Assembly (NCBI RefSeq): GCF_010731815.2
Contig: NZ_AP022593.1
Location: 3,658,001-3,722,000 of the forward strand
Length of the DNA: 64,000 nt
From: Mycolicibacterium arabiense
GTDB lineage: Bacteria; Actinomycetota; Actinomycetes; Mycobacteriales; Mycobacteriaceae
Direction of reading: 5' to 3'
Part shown: piece by piece, positions 24,769-33,551 of the stretch
Layout of the letters: each line of letters begins with the position of its first letter
Numbering within the stretch: position 1 is the stretch's first letter
The notes under the pieces: model-generated
Told to the model about the DNA's origin: nothing
The model's database searches: none
Seen by the model: the letters and a program-made list of their open reading frames with translations, nothing else
Program-made: the position numbers and the translations under genes

Positions 24769-26277
24769 ATGTCACAACCGAGGCTGACGCTGCGCGGACT
24801 GGTCAAGAGCTACGGTGCGGTCAAGGCCATCCGGCACGCCGACTTCGAAGTCCGGTCCGGCGAGGTGCACGCATTGGTGGGAGAGAACGGCGCGGGCAAG
24901 TCGACGCTGATCAGGATCATCTCGGGTGCCACGACGCCGGACTCCGGCACGATCACTCATGACGATGTGCCAGTGACGATTTCGTCCACCGTCGATGCGA
25001 TTGCACTGGGGATCGCCACGGTGTATCAGGAACCGCAACTCTTCGCGGAACTGACCGTGGCCGAGAACGTGTTCATGGGCCGCGAGATCGTCAAGGGCGG
25101 CCGCGTCGACTGGGCTGCCCAAAATGAACGGGTCGCCGGCCTGTTGCAGGCTCTCGATCTGCCGGCGAAGCTGACGACCGCGACTGTCGGCGACCTGCCC
25201 GTCGCCACTCAGCAGCAGGTGTCGATCGCCAAGGCGCTGGCGGGTGAGGCCCGGGTGCTCATCCTCGACGAGCCCTCGGCCATCCTCACCGACGCGGAGA
25301 TCGACGTCCTGTTCGGGATCATCCGGCGCCTCGCGGACGACGGTGTGTCGATCGTCTACATCTCCCATCGGCTGGACGAGGTCGTCAAGATCGCCGATCG
25401 GGTGACGGTCATGCGCGACGGAAGCACCATCGGTACCTACGCGATGACGGACATGACGGTGCGACGGATGGCCGAACTGATGGTGGGCGAAGCACTCTCG
25501 GAACACTCCGGGCCCCGTTCCACCCCACCGGGAGACGTGGTGCTGGAGCTGAAGTCACTGGCTCGGACCGGATCGTTCCATGACGTGAGCCTCCAGCTGC
25601 GTGCGGGCGAGATACTTGGGCTGTACGGTCTCGTGGGCTCCGGTGTGGCGGAGATCGCCGAGTGCATCCATGGACTGGCGAAGACCAGTGGTGGCGAGAT
25701 CGTCGTCGAGGGCCGCGCGGTCGCTCCACGATCACCGCGCGAGGCCGCCGACGCGGGTATCGCGCTACTGCCCGCCAACCGCAAGACCGAAGGGATGTTC
25801 TCCTTCCAGTCCATCGCGTTCAACGTGTCGATCGGCCACCTCCGCCGGTTGTCGCTCGGCAGGGCCTTCGTCGACCGACGCAAGGAACGCACGGTGGTCA
25901 AGGACCTGATGAAGCGGTTGGCGGTGCGCGCGACCGACGAGAACCAGCCGGTCGGAAACCTATCCGGGGGAAATGCGCAAAAGGTGATGCTCGCAAGGCA
26001 ACTCGTCGAACGGCCGACGCTCCTGCTGCTGGCCGAACCCACGCAGGGCGTAGACATCGGCGCCAAGGAGGAGATCCACCGGATCATTGCCGAACTCGCC
26101 GACAACGGCACTGCCGTGCTGGTCGCCACCTCCGACCTGCAAGAGGCGCAACGCATCACCGATCGGCTGCTCGTCGTCCGGGCGGGCACCATCGCCGCCG
26201 AGTTCGGACCCGACGCCCGACAGGCCGACATCCTGGCCGCTGCAGCCGGCGACCGCGAGGGATCGGCGACCGCATGA
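24769..26277 (+). CDS. sugar ABC transporter ATP-binding protein, two-domain (RbsA/MglA type)
   Basis: 502 residues with two ABC domains. The first has Walker A GENGAGKST near residue 45 and Walker B VLILDEPSAIL. The second, starting near residue 260, has the degenerate P-loop LVGSGVAEIAE and signature LSGGNAQKVMLARQL, as usual in RbsA-type proteins. Energises import with the two permeases that follow. Stop overlaps the next start (ATGA). Confidence 0.95.
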   Translation: MSQPRLTLRGLVKSYGAVKAIRHADFEVRSGEVHALVGENGAGKSTLIRIISGATTPDSGTITHDDVPVTISSTVDAIALGIATVYQEPQLFAELTVAENVFMGREIVKGGRVDWAAQNERVAGLLQALDLPAKLTTATVGDLPVATQQQVSIAKALAGEARVLILDEPSAILTDAEIDVLFGIIRRLADDGVSIVYISHRLDEVVKIADRVTVMRDGSTIGTYAMTDMTVRRMAELMVGEALSEHSGPRSTPPGDVVLELKSLARTGSFHDVSLQLRAGEILGLYGLVGSGVAEIAECIHGLAKTSGGEIVVEGRAVAPRSPREAADAGIALLPANRKTEGMFSFQSIAFNVSIGHLRRLSLGRAFVDRRKERTVVKDLMKRLAVRATDENQPVGNLSGGNAQKVMLARQLVERPTLLLLAEPTQGVDIGAKEEIHRIIAELADNGTAVLVATSDLQEAQRITDRLLVVRAGTIAAEFGPDARQADILAAAAGDREGSATA

Positions 26278-27284
26278 GCGTCCCCACCGACGCCAAGGTC
26301 AGGCCGGTGCGCGCTCGGGGACGGGTGTTGCCCCCTCCGGTCACACCCGCCGAGATCGTCCTCGTCGCCGTGCTGGTCGTGCTCTGGATCGCCCTGGCGG
26401 CAGCCACACCCGCGTTCCTCAGCGCGGGGTCGATCATCCCGCTCCTCGTCGAGGTAGCGCCGGTCGCGTTGATCGGCATCGGCATGACGTTCGTCATCAT
26501 CACCGGCGGCATCGACGTGTCGGTGGGCGGCGCCATCATGGTGTGCTCCGTCGTCACGGCCAAGCTGATGCGGGATCAGGCGCTACCCGCGTGGGCTTGC
26601 CTCGCCGTCGCGCTCGCGACCGGCGCGGTGCTCGGACTCGTCAACGGCGCCCTGATCGCCTACGGGCGCGTGCACGCCATCATCATCACCTTCGGCACGT
26701 GGAACGTCTTCCTCTTCGTGGGTCTGCAGATCTTCGATTCGCAGCCGATCAGCGGAATGCCGAACACCCTGGCCTGGTTTGGTCGCGGGGCCGAAGGTCG
26801 CACGCTGTTGGTGCCACACAGCTTCGTCATCATGGTGGTCCTCGCCGCGGTCGCATGGTGGTACCTGCGGCACACGGCGGGCGGGCGCCACTTCTTCGCG
26901 GTGGGCGGCGACCCGGTCGCCGCCCGGCTGGCCGGAATCAGGGTGCAGCGCCGGATCCTGATCGCCTACGTCACGACCGGACTGCTGGTGGGGCTGGCCT
27001 CCATCTTCACCCTTGCCAAGGGCACCTCCCAGCTCGACCAGTCCGTCGGGTCCGGTCAGGAACTCGCCGTGATCGCCGCCGTGGTCATCGGCGGAACCTC
27101 GATCATGGGTGGGCGGGGGTCGGTGCTGGGCACGGTACTCGGGGCGCTCCTCGTCCAGACCGTGAAGTCCGGCGTCACGCAATTGGGGTGGCCATCGCAG
27201 CTGTCGGACCTGTTCGTCGGGATCTTCATCGTCGTGGCCGTGGGTACCGACCTTCTCCGACGGCGCGCGAGGAGGAACCCGTGA
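26274..27284 (+). CDS. sugar ABC transporter permease (RbsC type) 1
   Basis: 336 residues, start set by the ATGA overlap with the ATPase stop. About ten helices with the BPD_transp_2 signature: IGMTFVIITGGIDVSVGG near residue 80 and AAVVIGGTSIMGGRGSVLGT near 275. Forms a heterodimeric channel with the second permease. GTGA overlap with the next gene. Confidence 0.93.
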   Translation: MSVPTDAKVRPVRARGRVLPPPVTPAEIVLVAVLVVLWIALAAATPAFLSAGSIIPLLVEVAPVALIGIGMTFVIITGGIDVSVGGAIMVCSVVTAKLMRDQALPAWACLAVALATGAVLGLVNGALIAYGRVHAIIITFGTWNVFLFVGLQIFDSQPISGMPNTLAWFGRGAEGRTLLVPHSFVIMVVLAAVAWWYLRHTAGGRHFFAVGGDPVAARLAGIRVQRRILIAYVTTGLLVGLASIFTLAKGTSQLDQSVGSGQELAVIAAVVIGGTSIMGGRGSVLGTVLGALLVQTVKSGVTQLGWPSQLSDLFVGIFIVVAVGTDLLRRRARRNP

Positions 27285-28363
27285 GCGTGGAGAGTCCTGC
27301 ACCCGCCGTGGAGCGATCCACGGCACGTCGCCGAGTCGATCGCATCGTCGAAGCCGTACTCACCCAGCGGATCGTGTTGCTCGGGGTGCTGATCGTCATC
27401 GTCGTCGCGTGGCTGATGTTCCTCAGTGCCAACGGCTACCTCAACGGGGACTACGACTTCGACTACATGTCGGCCACCCTGATCGACGCGGTTCCGTTGG
27501 CACTGTTGGCGTTCGCCGAACTCGTCGTCATCGTGTCCGGCCGCGGCGGCATCGACCTGTCGGTCGGTGCCATGGTCTCGTTGGTGGGAATGATCTTCGG
27601 ATTCGCCTACGGCAAGTGGGGCTGGCCACTGCTCGCCGCCGTCGTGCTGGCCGTCGTCGTGGGTGCGGTACTCGGTGCCATCAACGGATTCCTCGTCGCC
27701 CGCATCGGCTTTCCTGCGCTCATCGCCACCTTGGCGACCTACTACGCTTACCGGTCGATCGCGCTGGTCATCAACGACCAGAAGCCCATCAACAGTCCTG
27801 AGATTCAGAACCTCTATCCGCTCACCGGTTCGGTGCGCGTACCGATCATCGGCGACTACATCCCCGACGTCCCCCTAGGGGTGTTCACCTTCTTCCTGCC
27901 CGTGCTCGTCGTCCTGTGGCTGGCGCTCGAACGCGGCACCTTCGGCCGCAGGCTGTACGCCGTCGGCACCAACGACGTCGCAGCACGGTGGGCCGGCGTC
28001 GACGTGCCGGGCACGCGGATGCGGGCATACGTGCTTTCCGGCATCCTGTCGGGACTGGTGGCGGTGTACATCACGGCGGAGTTCGCCTCGGCCCGCCCGG
28101 ATGCCGGCACCGCGGGCAACGGCCTTGCGCTGCCTGCGATCACGATCGCCGTACTGGGTGGAGTCGCGATCACCGGCGGCGTCGGGCGGTTGGCGGGCGT
28201 GCTGCTGGCCACGTTGCTGATCGTGTGGCTGAACGCCGGCATCATCTTGTACTTCGAGGGCAACACGGGTACGCAGTCCCAACTGCTAGCCCTGGGTGTG
28301 GTGCTCGTCCTGTCCGCGCTCCTCAACGGCTTCACCACGCGAAGATTCAGCGGCAGCGACTGA
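27281..28363 (+). CDS. sugar ABC transporter permease (RbsC type) 2
   Basis: 360 residues. GTG start at 27281 with GGAGGAA upstream, overlapping the first permease stop. Contains ELVVIVSGRGGIDLSVG and AITIAVLGGVAITGGVGRLAGVL, the two RbsC-family signatures. Having two distinct permeases is typical of AI-2/rhamnose/xylitol-type importers in this family. Last transport gene of the operon, followed 34 bases later by an SDR. Confidence 0.93.
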   Translation: MSVESPAPAVERSTARRRVDRIVEAVLTQRIVLLGVLIVIVVAWLMFLSANGYLNGDYDFDYMSATLIDAVPLALLAFAELVVIVSGRGGIDLSVGAMVSLVGMIFGFAYGKWGWPLLAAVVLAVVVGAVLGAINGFLVARIGFPALIATLATYYAYRSIALVINDQKPINSPEIQNLYPLTGSVRVPIIGDYIPDVPLGVFTFFLPVLVVLWLALERGTFGRRLYAVGTNDVAARWAGVDVPGTRMRAYVLSGILSGLVAVYITAEFASARPDAGTAGNGLALPAITIAVLGGVAITGGVGRLAGVLLATLLIVWLNAGIILYFEGNTGTQSQLLALGVVLVLSALLNGFTTRRFSGSD

Positions 28364-28397
28364 TTCGGCGCCTCCGCCCACCGAACGAAGGAACACC

Positions 28398-29165
28398 ATG
28401 ACAGTGCTCGACGCCTTCTCGCTGACCGGCAAGCGGGCTCTGGTGACCGGCGGCAATCGCGGTCTCGGGCTGGCGTTCGTCCGCGGACTGGCCGAAGCGG
28501 GTGCGGAGGTCGTCTTCGTCTCACGCGACGCCGAACGCAACGCCCATGCCGTCGATGCCCTGGCCCAGGACGGACTCCGCGTGCAGGCGTTCGAGGTCGA
28601 CGTCACCTCGCAGGACGGCCCCGATGCGGCGATCACCGGTGCCGTGGAACGACTCGGCGGTTTGGACCTCCTTCTCAACAATGCCGGTTTGGCCATTCAC
28701 AAGCCCGCGCTCGAGATCACCGATGACGAATGGGATCTGGTGTTCGACGTCAACACCCGATCACTGTGGCGGCTCAGCCAGCGGGCAGGCGCACACATGC
28801 GGGAGCACGGTGGCGGCAACATCCTCAACGTCGGTTCGATCAGTTCGCTGATCGTCAATCGTCCGCAGTGGCAGCCGTCGTACAACGCGTCGAAGGCCGC
28901 CGTGCATCAGTTGACGAAGTCACTGGCTGCCGAGTGGGCGCCGTACGGCATCCGGGTCAACGCGATCGCCCCCGGTTACGTCAAGACCGAGATGGCGCCC
29001 GTGGACAGACCCGAGTTCCGGCAGCACTGGATTGAGGACGCACCGATGAAGCGCTACGCGCTGCCGGAGGAGATCGCGCCCACCGTCGTCTACATGGCAT
29101 CGGACGCGTCGGCGTTCATGACCGGGTCGGTCGTCGTCATCGACGGCGGCTACACCGTGTATTGA
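28398..29165 (+). CDS. SDR dehydrogenase of the ABC importer operon (candidate polyol dehydrogenase)
   Basis: 255 residues. ATG with GAAGGAA upstream. Cofactor motif TGGNRGLG, NNAG in LLNNAGLAIH, Ser in VGSISSL, catalytic YNASK and C-terminal VVVIDGGYTVY. As the only enzyme in the importer operon it should act on the imported compound, for example oxidising a polyol such as D-threitol to a ketose as DthD does in M. smegmatis; this is inference from context. It is convergent with the GntP gene. Confidence 0.85.
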   Translation: MTVLDAFSLTGKRALVTGGNRGLGLAFVRGLAEAGAEVVFVSRDAERNAHAVDALAQDGLRVQAFEVDVTSQDGPDAAITGAVERLGGLDLLLNNAGLAIHKPALEITDDEWDLVFDVNTRSLWRLSQRAGAHMREHGGGNILNVGSISSLIVNRPQWQPSYNASKAAVHQLTKSLAAEWAPYGIRVNAIAPGYVKTEMAPVDRPEFRQHWIEDAPMKRYALPEEIAPTVVYMASDASAFMTGSVVVIDGGYTVY

Positions 29166-29176
29166 CGGCGATCGCC

Positions 29177-30577
29177 TCAGCTGGCGACCGCGTAGACCAC
29201 TGCGGCTAGCGCGAAGGACATGAACCCAATGGCGGTCGCAATGACCGTCCACGTCTTCAACGTGGTCACCGTGTCGAAGCCACAGAAGCGTCCGATTAGC
29301 CAGAAGCCGGAGTCGTTCACGTGCGAGAACGTGATCGAGCCAGCGCAGATGCCGATGACGACTGCAGCCAGGGCTACCGCTCCGAGGTTCATCGACGTCA
29401 CGGCGGGGGCCATGATCGCGCCGGCCGTCGTCGCAGCGACGGTGGCAGAGCCCTGCGCGACGCGGAACGCGATGGCGATCAGGAAGCCGGAGAGCATGAC
29501 CGGCAGACCGAGGGCGTCCAGGCCGTCGGCCAAGGTCTGGCCGATACCGGTTTCGGTAAGGACCCTGCCGAAGGCGCCACCCGCCCCCGTGATCAAGATG
29601 ATCGAACAGACCGGCGCCAACGCGTCGTCGACGAGATTCTCCAGCAGCCCGCCGACCGACTCGCCACGCCGTCGTCGTGGCCGGAGGTACAGCAACACCA
29701 TCGCCAACAAGACGCTGATCAGCAAGGCCATCGAGGTCGTTCCGATGAGGCGGGAAAGCTGGTACCCGAGGTTGTCTTCGGTCACGGCGCCATCTGCCTC
29801 GAGAGTCGAGAACACCGTATTGAAGAAGATCAACAGCAACGGCAGCAGTAGTACGAGGATGACGGTCCAGAAACCCGGTCGCTCGTCCTCGGGATAGTCC
29901 TTCGGCTCGCCGAGCAGGTTCGGCACCGGCATGTTCGGATAGCGCTTGGCGATGATCAGGCTGAGTCGGTAGCCGGCGAGATACCAGGTCGGCAGGCCGA
30001 CCAGGAGAGCGACGAGGACCACCATCCCGACGTCCGCGCCCATCACCGTCGCCGCGGCCGTCGGGCCGGGGTGAGGCGGCGTCAGCGCGTGCATCATGAG
30101 AAACGCACCGATCGACGGCAGCACGTAGAGCATGAACGATCCGCCCAGGCGCCGAGCCACGGTGTAGATGATGGGCAGCATCACGATGAAACCGGCGTCG
30201 AGGAAGATTGGGAAGGCGTAGAACAGGGAGGCCACGGCGAGGGCCAGTGGTGCCCTCTTCTCACCGAACCTCTCCAGCATCTTGTCGGCCAATGTCTGTG
30301 CACCGCCGGTCATCTCGACGAGACGTCCGAGTACGGCACCGAAGCCGACCAGTAGTGCCACCGTGCCGACGGTGTTACTGAAGCCGGCAATGACCACGCT
30401 GACGACGTCGCCCATGCTGATGCCTGCGGCAAGACCGGTCAGCACGCTGACGATGATCAGCGAGAAGAAGGCGTGGAGCCTGACCTTGATGATGAGGAAC
30501 AGCAGCACCGCGATGGCGACGACGGCGATGACGATGAGCAGGGCGGCGGGCCGCTCCGCGAGAACTACTTCATCCAT
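29177..30577 (-). CDS. GntP-family sugar-acid permease
   Basis: 466 residues, about 12-14 helices. Typical GntP segments: FFSLIIVSVLTGLAAGI, ALLVGFGAVLGRLVEMTGGAQTLAD (split over a turn), HALTPPHPGPTAAA and TFSHVNDSGFW. The family imports gluconate, idonate, glycerate and related acids with protons. It is third in an operon after a TIM-barrel protein and a 3-hydroxyacyl-CoA dehydrogenase-like enzyme, which suggests that the operon degrades an imported sugar acid. The nearby GntR regulator probably controls it. Confidence 0.93.
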   Translation of the reverse strand: MDEVVLAERPAALLIVIAVVAIAVLLFLIIKVRLHAFFSLIIVSVLTGLAAGISMGDVVSVVIAGFSNTVGTVALLVGFGAVLGRLVEMTGGAQTLADKMLERFGEKRAPLALAVASLFYAFPIFLDAGFIVMLPIIYTVARRLGGSFMLYVLPSIGAFLMMHALTPPHPGPTAAATVMGADVGMVVLVALLVGLPTWYLAGYRLSLIIAKRYPNMPVPNLLGEPKDYPEDERPGFWTVILVLLLPLLLIFFNTVFSTLEADGAVTEDNLGYQLSRLIGTTSMALLISVLLAMVLLYLRPRRRRGESVGGLLENLVDDALAPVCSIILITGAGGAFGRVLTETGIGQTLADGLDALGLPVMLSGFLIAIAFRVAQGSATVAATTAGAIMAPAVTSMNLGAVALAAVVIGICAGSITFSHVNDSGFWLIGRFCGFDTVTTLKTWTVIATAIGFMSFALAAVVYAVAS

Positions 30578-30645
30578 GGGAGTCCCTTCGGGGATGGTAG
30601 ACGCGGGAGGCGGCCGTTGACCGAAGCCGCCGGGTGTGGGGCTGC

Positions 30646-31608
30646 TCAGGACCCCTTCGGCGCCGGCCCGAGTTCGCGCAGCAGATCACCCATGCGGGAA
30701 TAGGCCCTGTTCCGGTAGGCGATGACGGCAGCCTTCGTGTCGTCGTCGAAGTCGCCCGTCCACCCCTTGCCGTTCTTGGTGCCGTGACGGCCTGCGTCCA
30801 CGTTGTCCGTGAGGAGCTTGGGGGTGGCCATGCGCTCGCCGAACTCGTTCTCCAGGGTGCGGAATCCCTTGACGTACACGTCGAGTCCGGCTTGGTCGGC
30901 GATGGCGAACGGGCCGAAGAATCCCAGCCGGAACCCGAAGGTGGTGCGCACGATCGTGTCGACGTCCTCCTTCGTGGCCACACCCTGTTCGACGATCAGG
31001 GTCGCCTCCTTGAGCAGTGCGTATTGCAGACGGTTGAGCGCCATGCCCGGTGTATCGGCGACTTGGGCGCCCTCACACCCGGCCCGTACCAGGAGGTCCT
31101 TGATGGAGTCGATGACCTCCTGCGTGGTGGCCTCCCCGGCGACCAGCTCGACGCCGGGGATGAACGGCGCGGGGTTGGAGAAGTGCACGGTCAGGAACCG
31201 CTCGGGATTGGTGACTGCCTCGACCAGCACCTTGACCGGGATGGTCGAGGTGTTGGTGCCGATGATCGTGTCGGGGCGTGCGCTCGCGCAGATCCGCTCC
31301 AGGACCTCTTTCTTCACGTCGGGGTCTTCGAAGACGGCCTCCATCACGAAGTCGACGTCGGAGACGGCGTCATCGAGGCTGTCGCCGGCCGTGAGGTTGC
31401 CCATGATGGTCTCGGCACTACCCGTATCGAACAGGCCCTGTTCTTCGAATTCCCTTGCCTCCCGGTCCAACCGCTCGAGGGCCTCTCGGGTGGCCTCGAC
31501 GCTGACGTCGGCGATCCGAACCTGGAAGCCGTTCAGTGCGAGGACCTGGGCGATCCCGCCGCCCATGTATCCGGCGCCGACGACTGTGACGGTGTTGATC
31601 TTGCGCAT
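30646..31608 (-). CDS. 3-hydroxyacyl-CoA dehydrogenase-fold dehydrogenase (possible sugar-acid 3-dehydrogenase)
   Basis: 320 residues from ATG 31608, preceded by GAAGGG. N-terminal Rossmann motif VVGAGYMGGGIAQ; HFSNPAPFIPGVELV places the catalytic dyad His142-Glu154. C-terminal 3HCDH domain ends with NGKGWTGDF. The fold is shared by fatty-acid 3-hydroxyacyl-CoA dehydrogenases and by L-gulonate 3-dehydrogenase (lambda-crystallin). The GntP permease and TIM-barrel neighbours favour a free sugar acid oxidised at C3 over a CoA ester. Reaction inferred, not shown. Confidence 0.85.
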   Translation of the reverse strand: MRKINTVTVVGAGYMGGGIAQVLALNGFQVRIADVSVEATREALERLDREAREFEEQGLFDTGSAETIMGNLTAGDSLDDAVSDVDFVMEAVFEDPDVKKEVLERICASARPDTIIGTNTSTIPVKVLVEAVTNPERFLTVHFSNPAPFIPGVELVAGEATTQEVIDSIKDLLVRAGCEGAQVADTPGMALNRLQYALLKEATLIVEQGVATKEDVDTIVRTTFGFRLGFFGPFAIADQAGLDVYVKGFRTLENEFGERMATPKLLTDNVDAGRHGTKNGKGWTGDFDDDTKAAVIAYRNRAYSRMGDLLRELGPAPKGS

Positions 31609-31631
31609 GCGATGCCCTTCGGGGTTTGAGG

Positions 31632-32552
31632 TCAGGCGAGTGCGGAGGTGAGGACCTGCTGGATGTACTCCCGGTTCTCGGCGCATACGCCCAAGGAGTC
31701 GGAGCCGTAGTGCTCGCAGCAGAACGGCCCGGTGTAGCCGAGTTCGAGTGCGAGGCGGATCATCTGGCGGTAGTTGATGTATCCGTACTTCAACGGCAGC
31801 GGGGCGGAGCTGTACGCACCGGTCGCGGGGTCGTAGTCACGCGAGTAGTTCTTGATGTGCCAGAAGTTCGAGTGGGGAAGCACCGTCGCGTACATCTCGG
31901 CGAAATGGGGCATCGGCCGGTGCAGCCGGATCAGGTTGCCCAGATCTGGGTTCAGCCCGACTGCCTCGTGATCGACGTCCTGAATGAAGCGGACGGCCTC
32001 GTCAGGTGTCCCGATGTAGGTGTCCTCGTACATTTCGAGACTGAGTTCGATCCCGTTCCCGCGGGCGTGGTCACCGAGTTCGCGGATGCGTTCCACCGCC
32101 AGGTCGCGAAGAGCCGGGTCGTCGACGTGCCCCGTCACCAACCAGAACCAAATGTGCTCGCTCTGTTCGGGGGTGATCGCCTGCATGAAGCCCGTGTTCA
32201 CGATGGTGGCGCCGAAGGACGGCGCCAGGTCGATGAGGCGGTGTGCGTCAGCGAGGTTCTGCGTGCCGTTCTCGACGTCTACGACCGAGTTGCGGGTCAT
32301 CGAGATGGAGGAGATCGCCAGGCCTTCGTCGTTTAGAACGGTGCGAAACTCCTCGACGCGATCATCGGACAGAGCGGCGAGCGGGACCCAGGCATCGGTC
32401 GGATCGATGTAGTCGAAACCCAGCTCGCGGACTTGGCGCAGCTGCCTGGCCCACACGTCGGGGGGCGCGTCTTTGATGTGACCGCCATCGGGTGCTCGAT
32501 TGCCGAAGCCGAGCATGTTGGCCGCAATCGGCCAACCGTGAGCCGTGTGCAC
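31632..32552 (-). CDS. xylose-isomerase-like TIM-barrel protein (isomerase/epimerase or 3-keto acid decarboxylase)
   Basis: 306 residues, GTG start with GGAGGTCCAG upstream. AP_endonuc_2-type barrel with likely metal ligands Glu173 (SLEMYED), Asp203 (NPDLGN), His232 (FWHIKNY) and Glu280 (CCEHYG). The family includes hydroxypyruvate isomerase, tagatose epimerases and OiaC, which decarboxylates 3-oxo-isoapionate to L-erythrulose. With a C3-type dehydrogenase downstream and L-erythrulose enzymes across the divergent promoter, an OiaC-like decarboxylase is the most attractive reading; isomerase activity remains possible. Confidence 0.82.
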   Translation of the reverse strand: MHTAHGWPIAANMLGFGNRAPDGGHIKDAPPDVWARQLRQVRELGFDYIDPTDAWVPLAALSDDRVEEFRTVLNDEGLAISSISMTRNSVVDVENGTQNLADAHRLIDLAPSFGATIVNTGFMQAITPEQSEHIWFWLVTGHVDDPALRDLAVERIRELGDHARGNGIELSLEMYEDTYIGTPDEAVRFIQDVDHEAVGLNPDLGNLIRLHRPMPHFAEMYATVLPHSNFWHIKNYSRDYDPATGAYSSAPLPLKYGYINYRQMIRLALELGYTGPFCCEHYGSDSLGVCAENREYIQQVLTSALA

Positions 32553-32585
32553 CCTGGACCTCCGTCGTGGTCTACGTCACATCTG

Positions 32586-32623
32586 ATCACATAGGATATA
32601 GGCATTGCTGGCCGATCTGTCAA
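32586..32623 (-). promoter_or_regulatory. promoter of the GntP operon with overlapping candidate GntR operator
   Basis: On the minus strand TTGACA (32618-32623), exactly 17 bases, then TATATC (32595-32600). The 12-base motif ATCCTATGTGAT (minus strand, 32586-32597) overlaps the -10 and recurs, with 10 of 12 bases identical, upstream of the kinase gene at 33476. Binding there would block the promoter. Confidence 0.65.
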
Positions 32624-32723
32624 CGCCCGGTAGACTTCACTTCCTGAGAAGCGCCGTGCGCAGCGACGACGTGGCGAGGTGTTCGTTGGGCGGTGACGCC
32701 GCTGGGGTTCGGAAAGGTCAGCA

Positions 32724-33467
32724 GTGGGAGCCCACGGGGACGCTTTGCCGTCGCGCAACACGCTCGTCGACCAGGTCTACGAGCGACTAATGGAACTGCT
32801 CCTCGACGGCACCCTGCGCTCCGGAGATCCGATAAGCATCGACGGGACGGCCCGTCACCTCGGCGTATCGCCCACGCCCGTGCGCGAGGCGCTGGCTCGC
32901 TTGGAGTCCACCGGCAACGTCATTCGGGTGGCCATGCGCGGGTACCGCGTGCCGGAGGTGCCGGGCGCAAAGGAGATGGCGGACATCATGGATGCCCGCC
33001 TGCTCATCGAGCCCCGGCTCGCAGAACTGGCCTGTGCCAGGGCCGATGCCGACTTGCTGCGTGCACTCGAGGAGGCGATTGAGGAGCAGGAGCGGGCGCC
33101 GCACACTTCCGATGCCGCGGCCATAACGAAGTACCACCGTCCGGATGAACGTTTCCACCGCTTGATCGCCGAGCACGCGGACAACAGCGCGTTGCTGCGG
33201 GCGTATGACGCACTGGGCGGCCACGGGCAACGCTTCCGGCTGTTCGTTGGAGTGGGCGTTCAGGATTCCGAACATGCGATCGCCGAGCACCGAGAGCTGC
33301 TCGCGGCGTTCAAGCGAGGCTACGGCCCCGAGGTCTACCGCATCATGCACGCACACATCACCGGAGTGAAGGAGCGCGCGCTGGCCGAGCGCGCACGCGC
33401 AGAGGACTCTAATGAGATTCCCGACGCTCGTGGCCACGATGAAGGCATCGCGAACTCTCGCGATTGA
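32724..33467 (+). CDS. GntR-family regulator, FadR subfamily
   Basis: 247 residues, GTG start with GGAAAGG upstream. Winged helix at residues about 12-80 (LVDQVYERLMELLLDG, GTARHLGVSPTPVREALARLE) followed by an all-helical FCD ligand domain with the metal-binding His/Asp pattern (YHRPDERFHRLIAEH, EHRELLAAF, HAHITGVKER). FCD regulators typically bind organic or sugar acids. It sits between the two arms of the erythrulose/sugar-acid cluster and is a plausible regulator of both. Confidence 0.93.
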   Translation: MGAHGDALPSRNTLVDQVYERLMELLLDGTLRSGDPISIDGTARHLGVSPTPVREALARLESTGNVIRVAMRGYRVPEVPGAKEMADIMDARLLIEPRLAELACARADADLLRALEEAIEEQERAPHTSDAAAITKYHRPDERFHRLIAEHADNSALLRAYDALGGHGQRFRLFVGVGVQDSEHAIAEHRELLAAFKRGYGPEVYRIMHAHITGVKERALAERARAEDSNEIPDARGHDEGIANSRD

Positions 33468-33475
33468 GCGCCTGA

Positions 33476-33487
33476 ATCCTATACGAT
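33476..33487 (+). promoter_or_regulatory. second copy of the candidate GntR operator
   Basis: ATCCTATACGAT, nine bases after the GntR stop and 64 bases before the kinase start. It matches 10 of 12 bases of the motif that overlaps the promoter of the divergent GntP operon. Confidence 0.5.
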
Positions 33488-33551
33488 TTGGCAGATATCC
33501 GGACCGCAACTCAGCCTCGCAGCTAACTGGAGCATTCCCAAGGACGGAACG

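Noticed and set aside
30646..31608. Beta-oxidation 3-hydroxybutyryl-CoA dehydrogenase
   Set aside because: Fold agrees, but no thiolase, hydratase or acyl-CoA gene is near, whereas a GntP permease and sugar enzymes are; kept only as an alternative.
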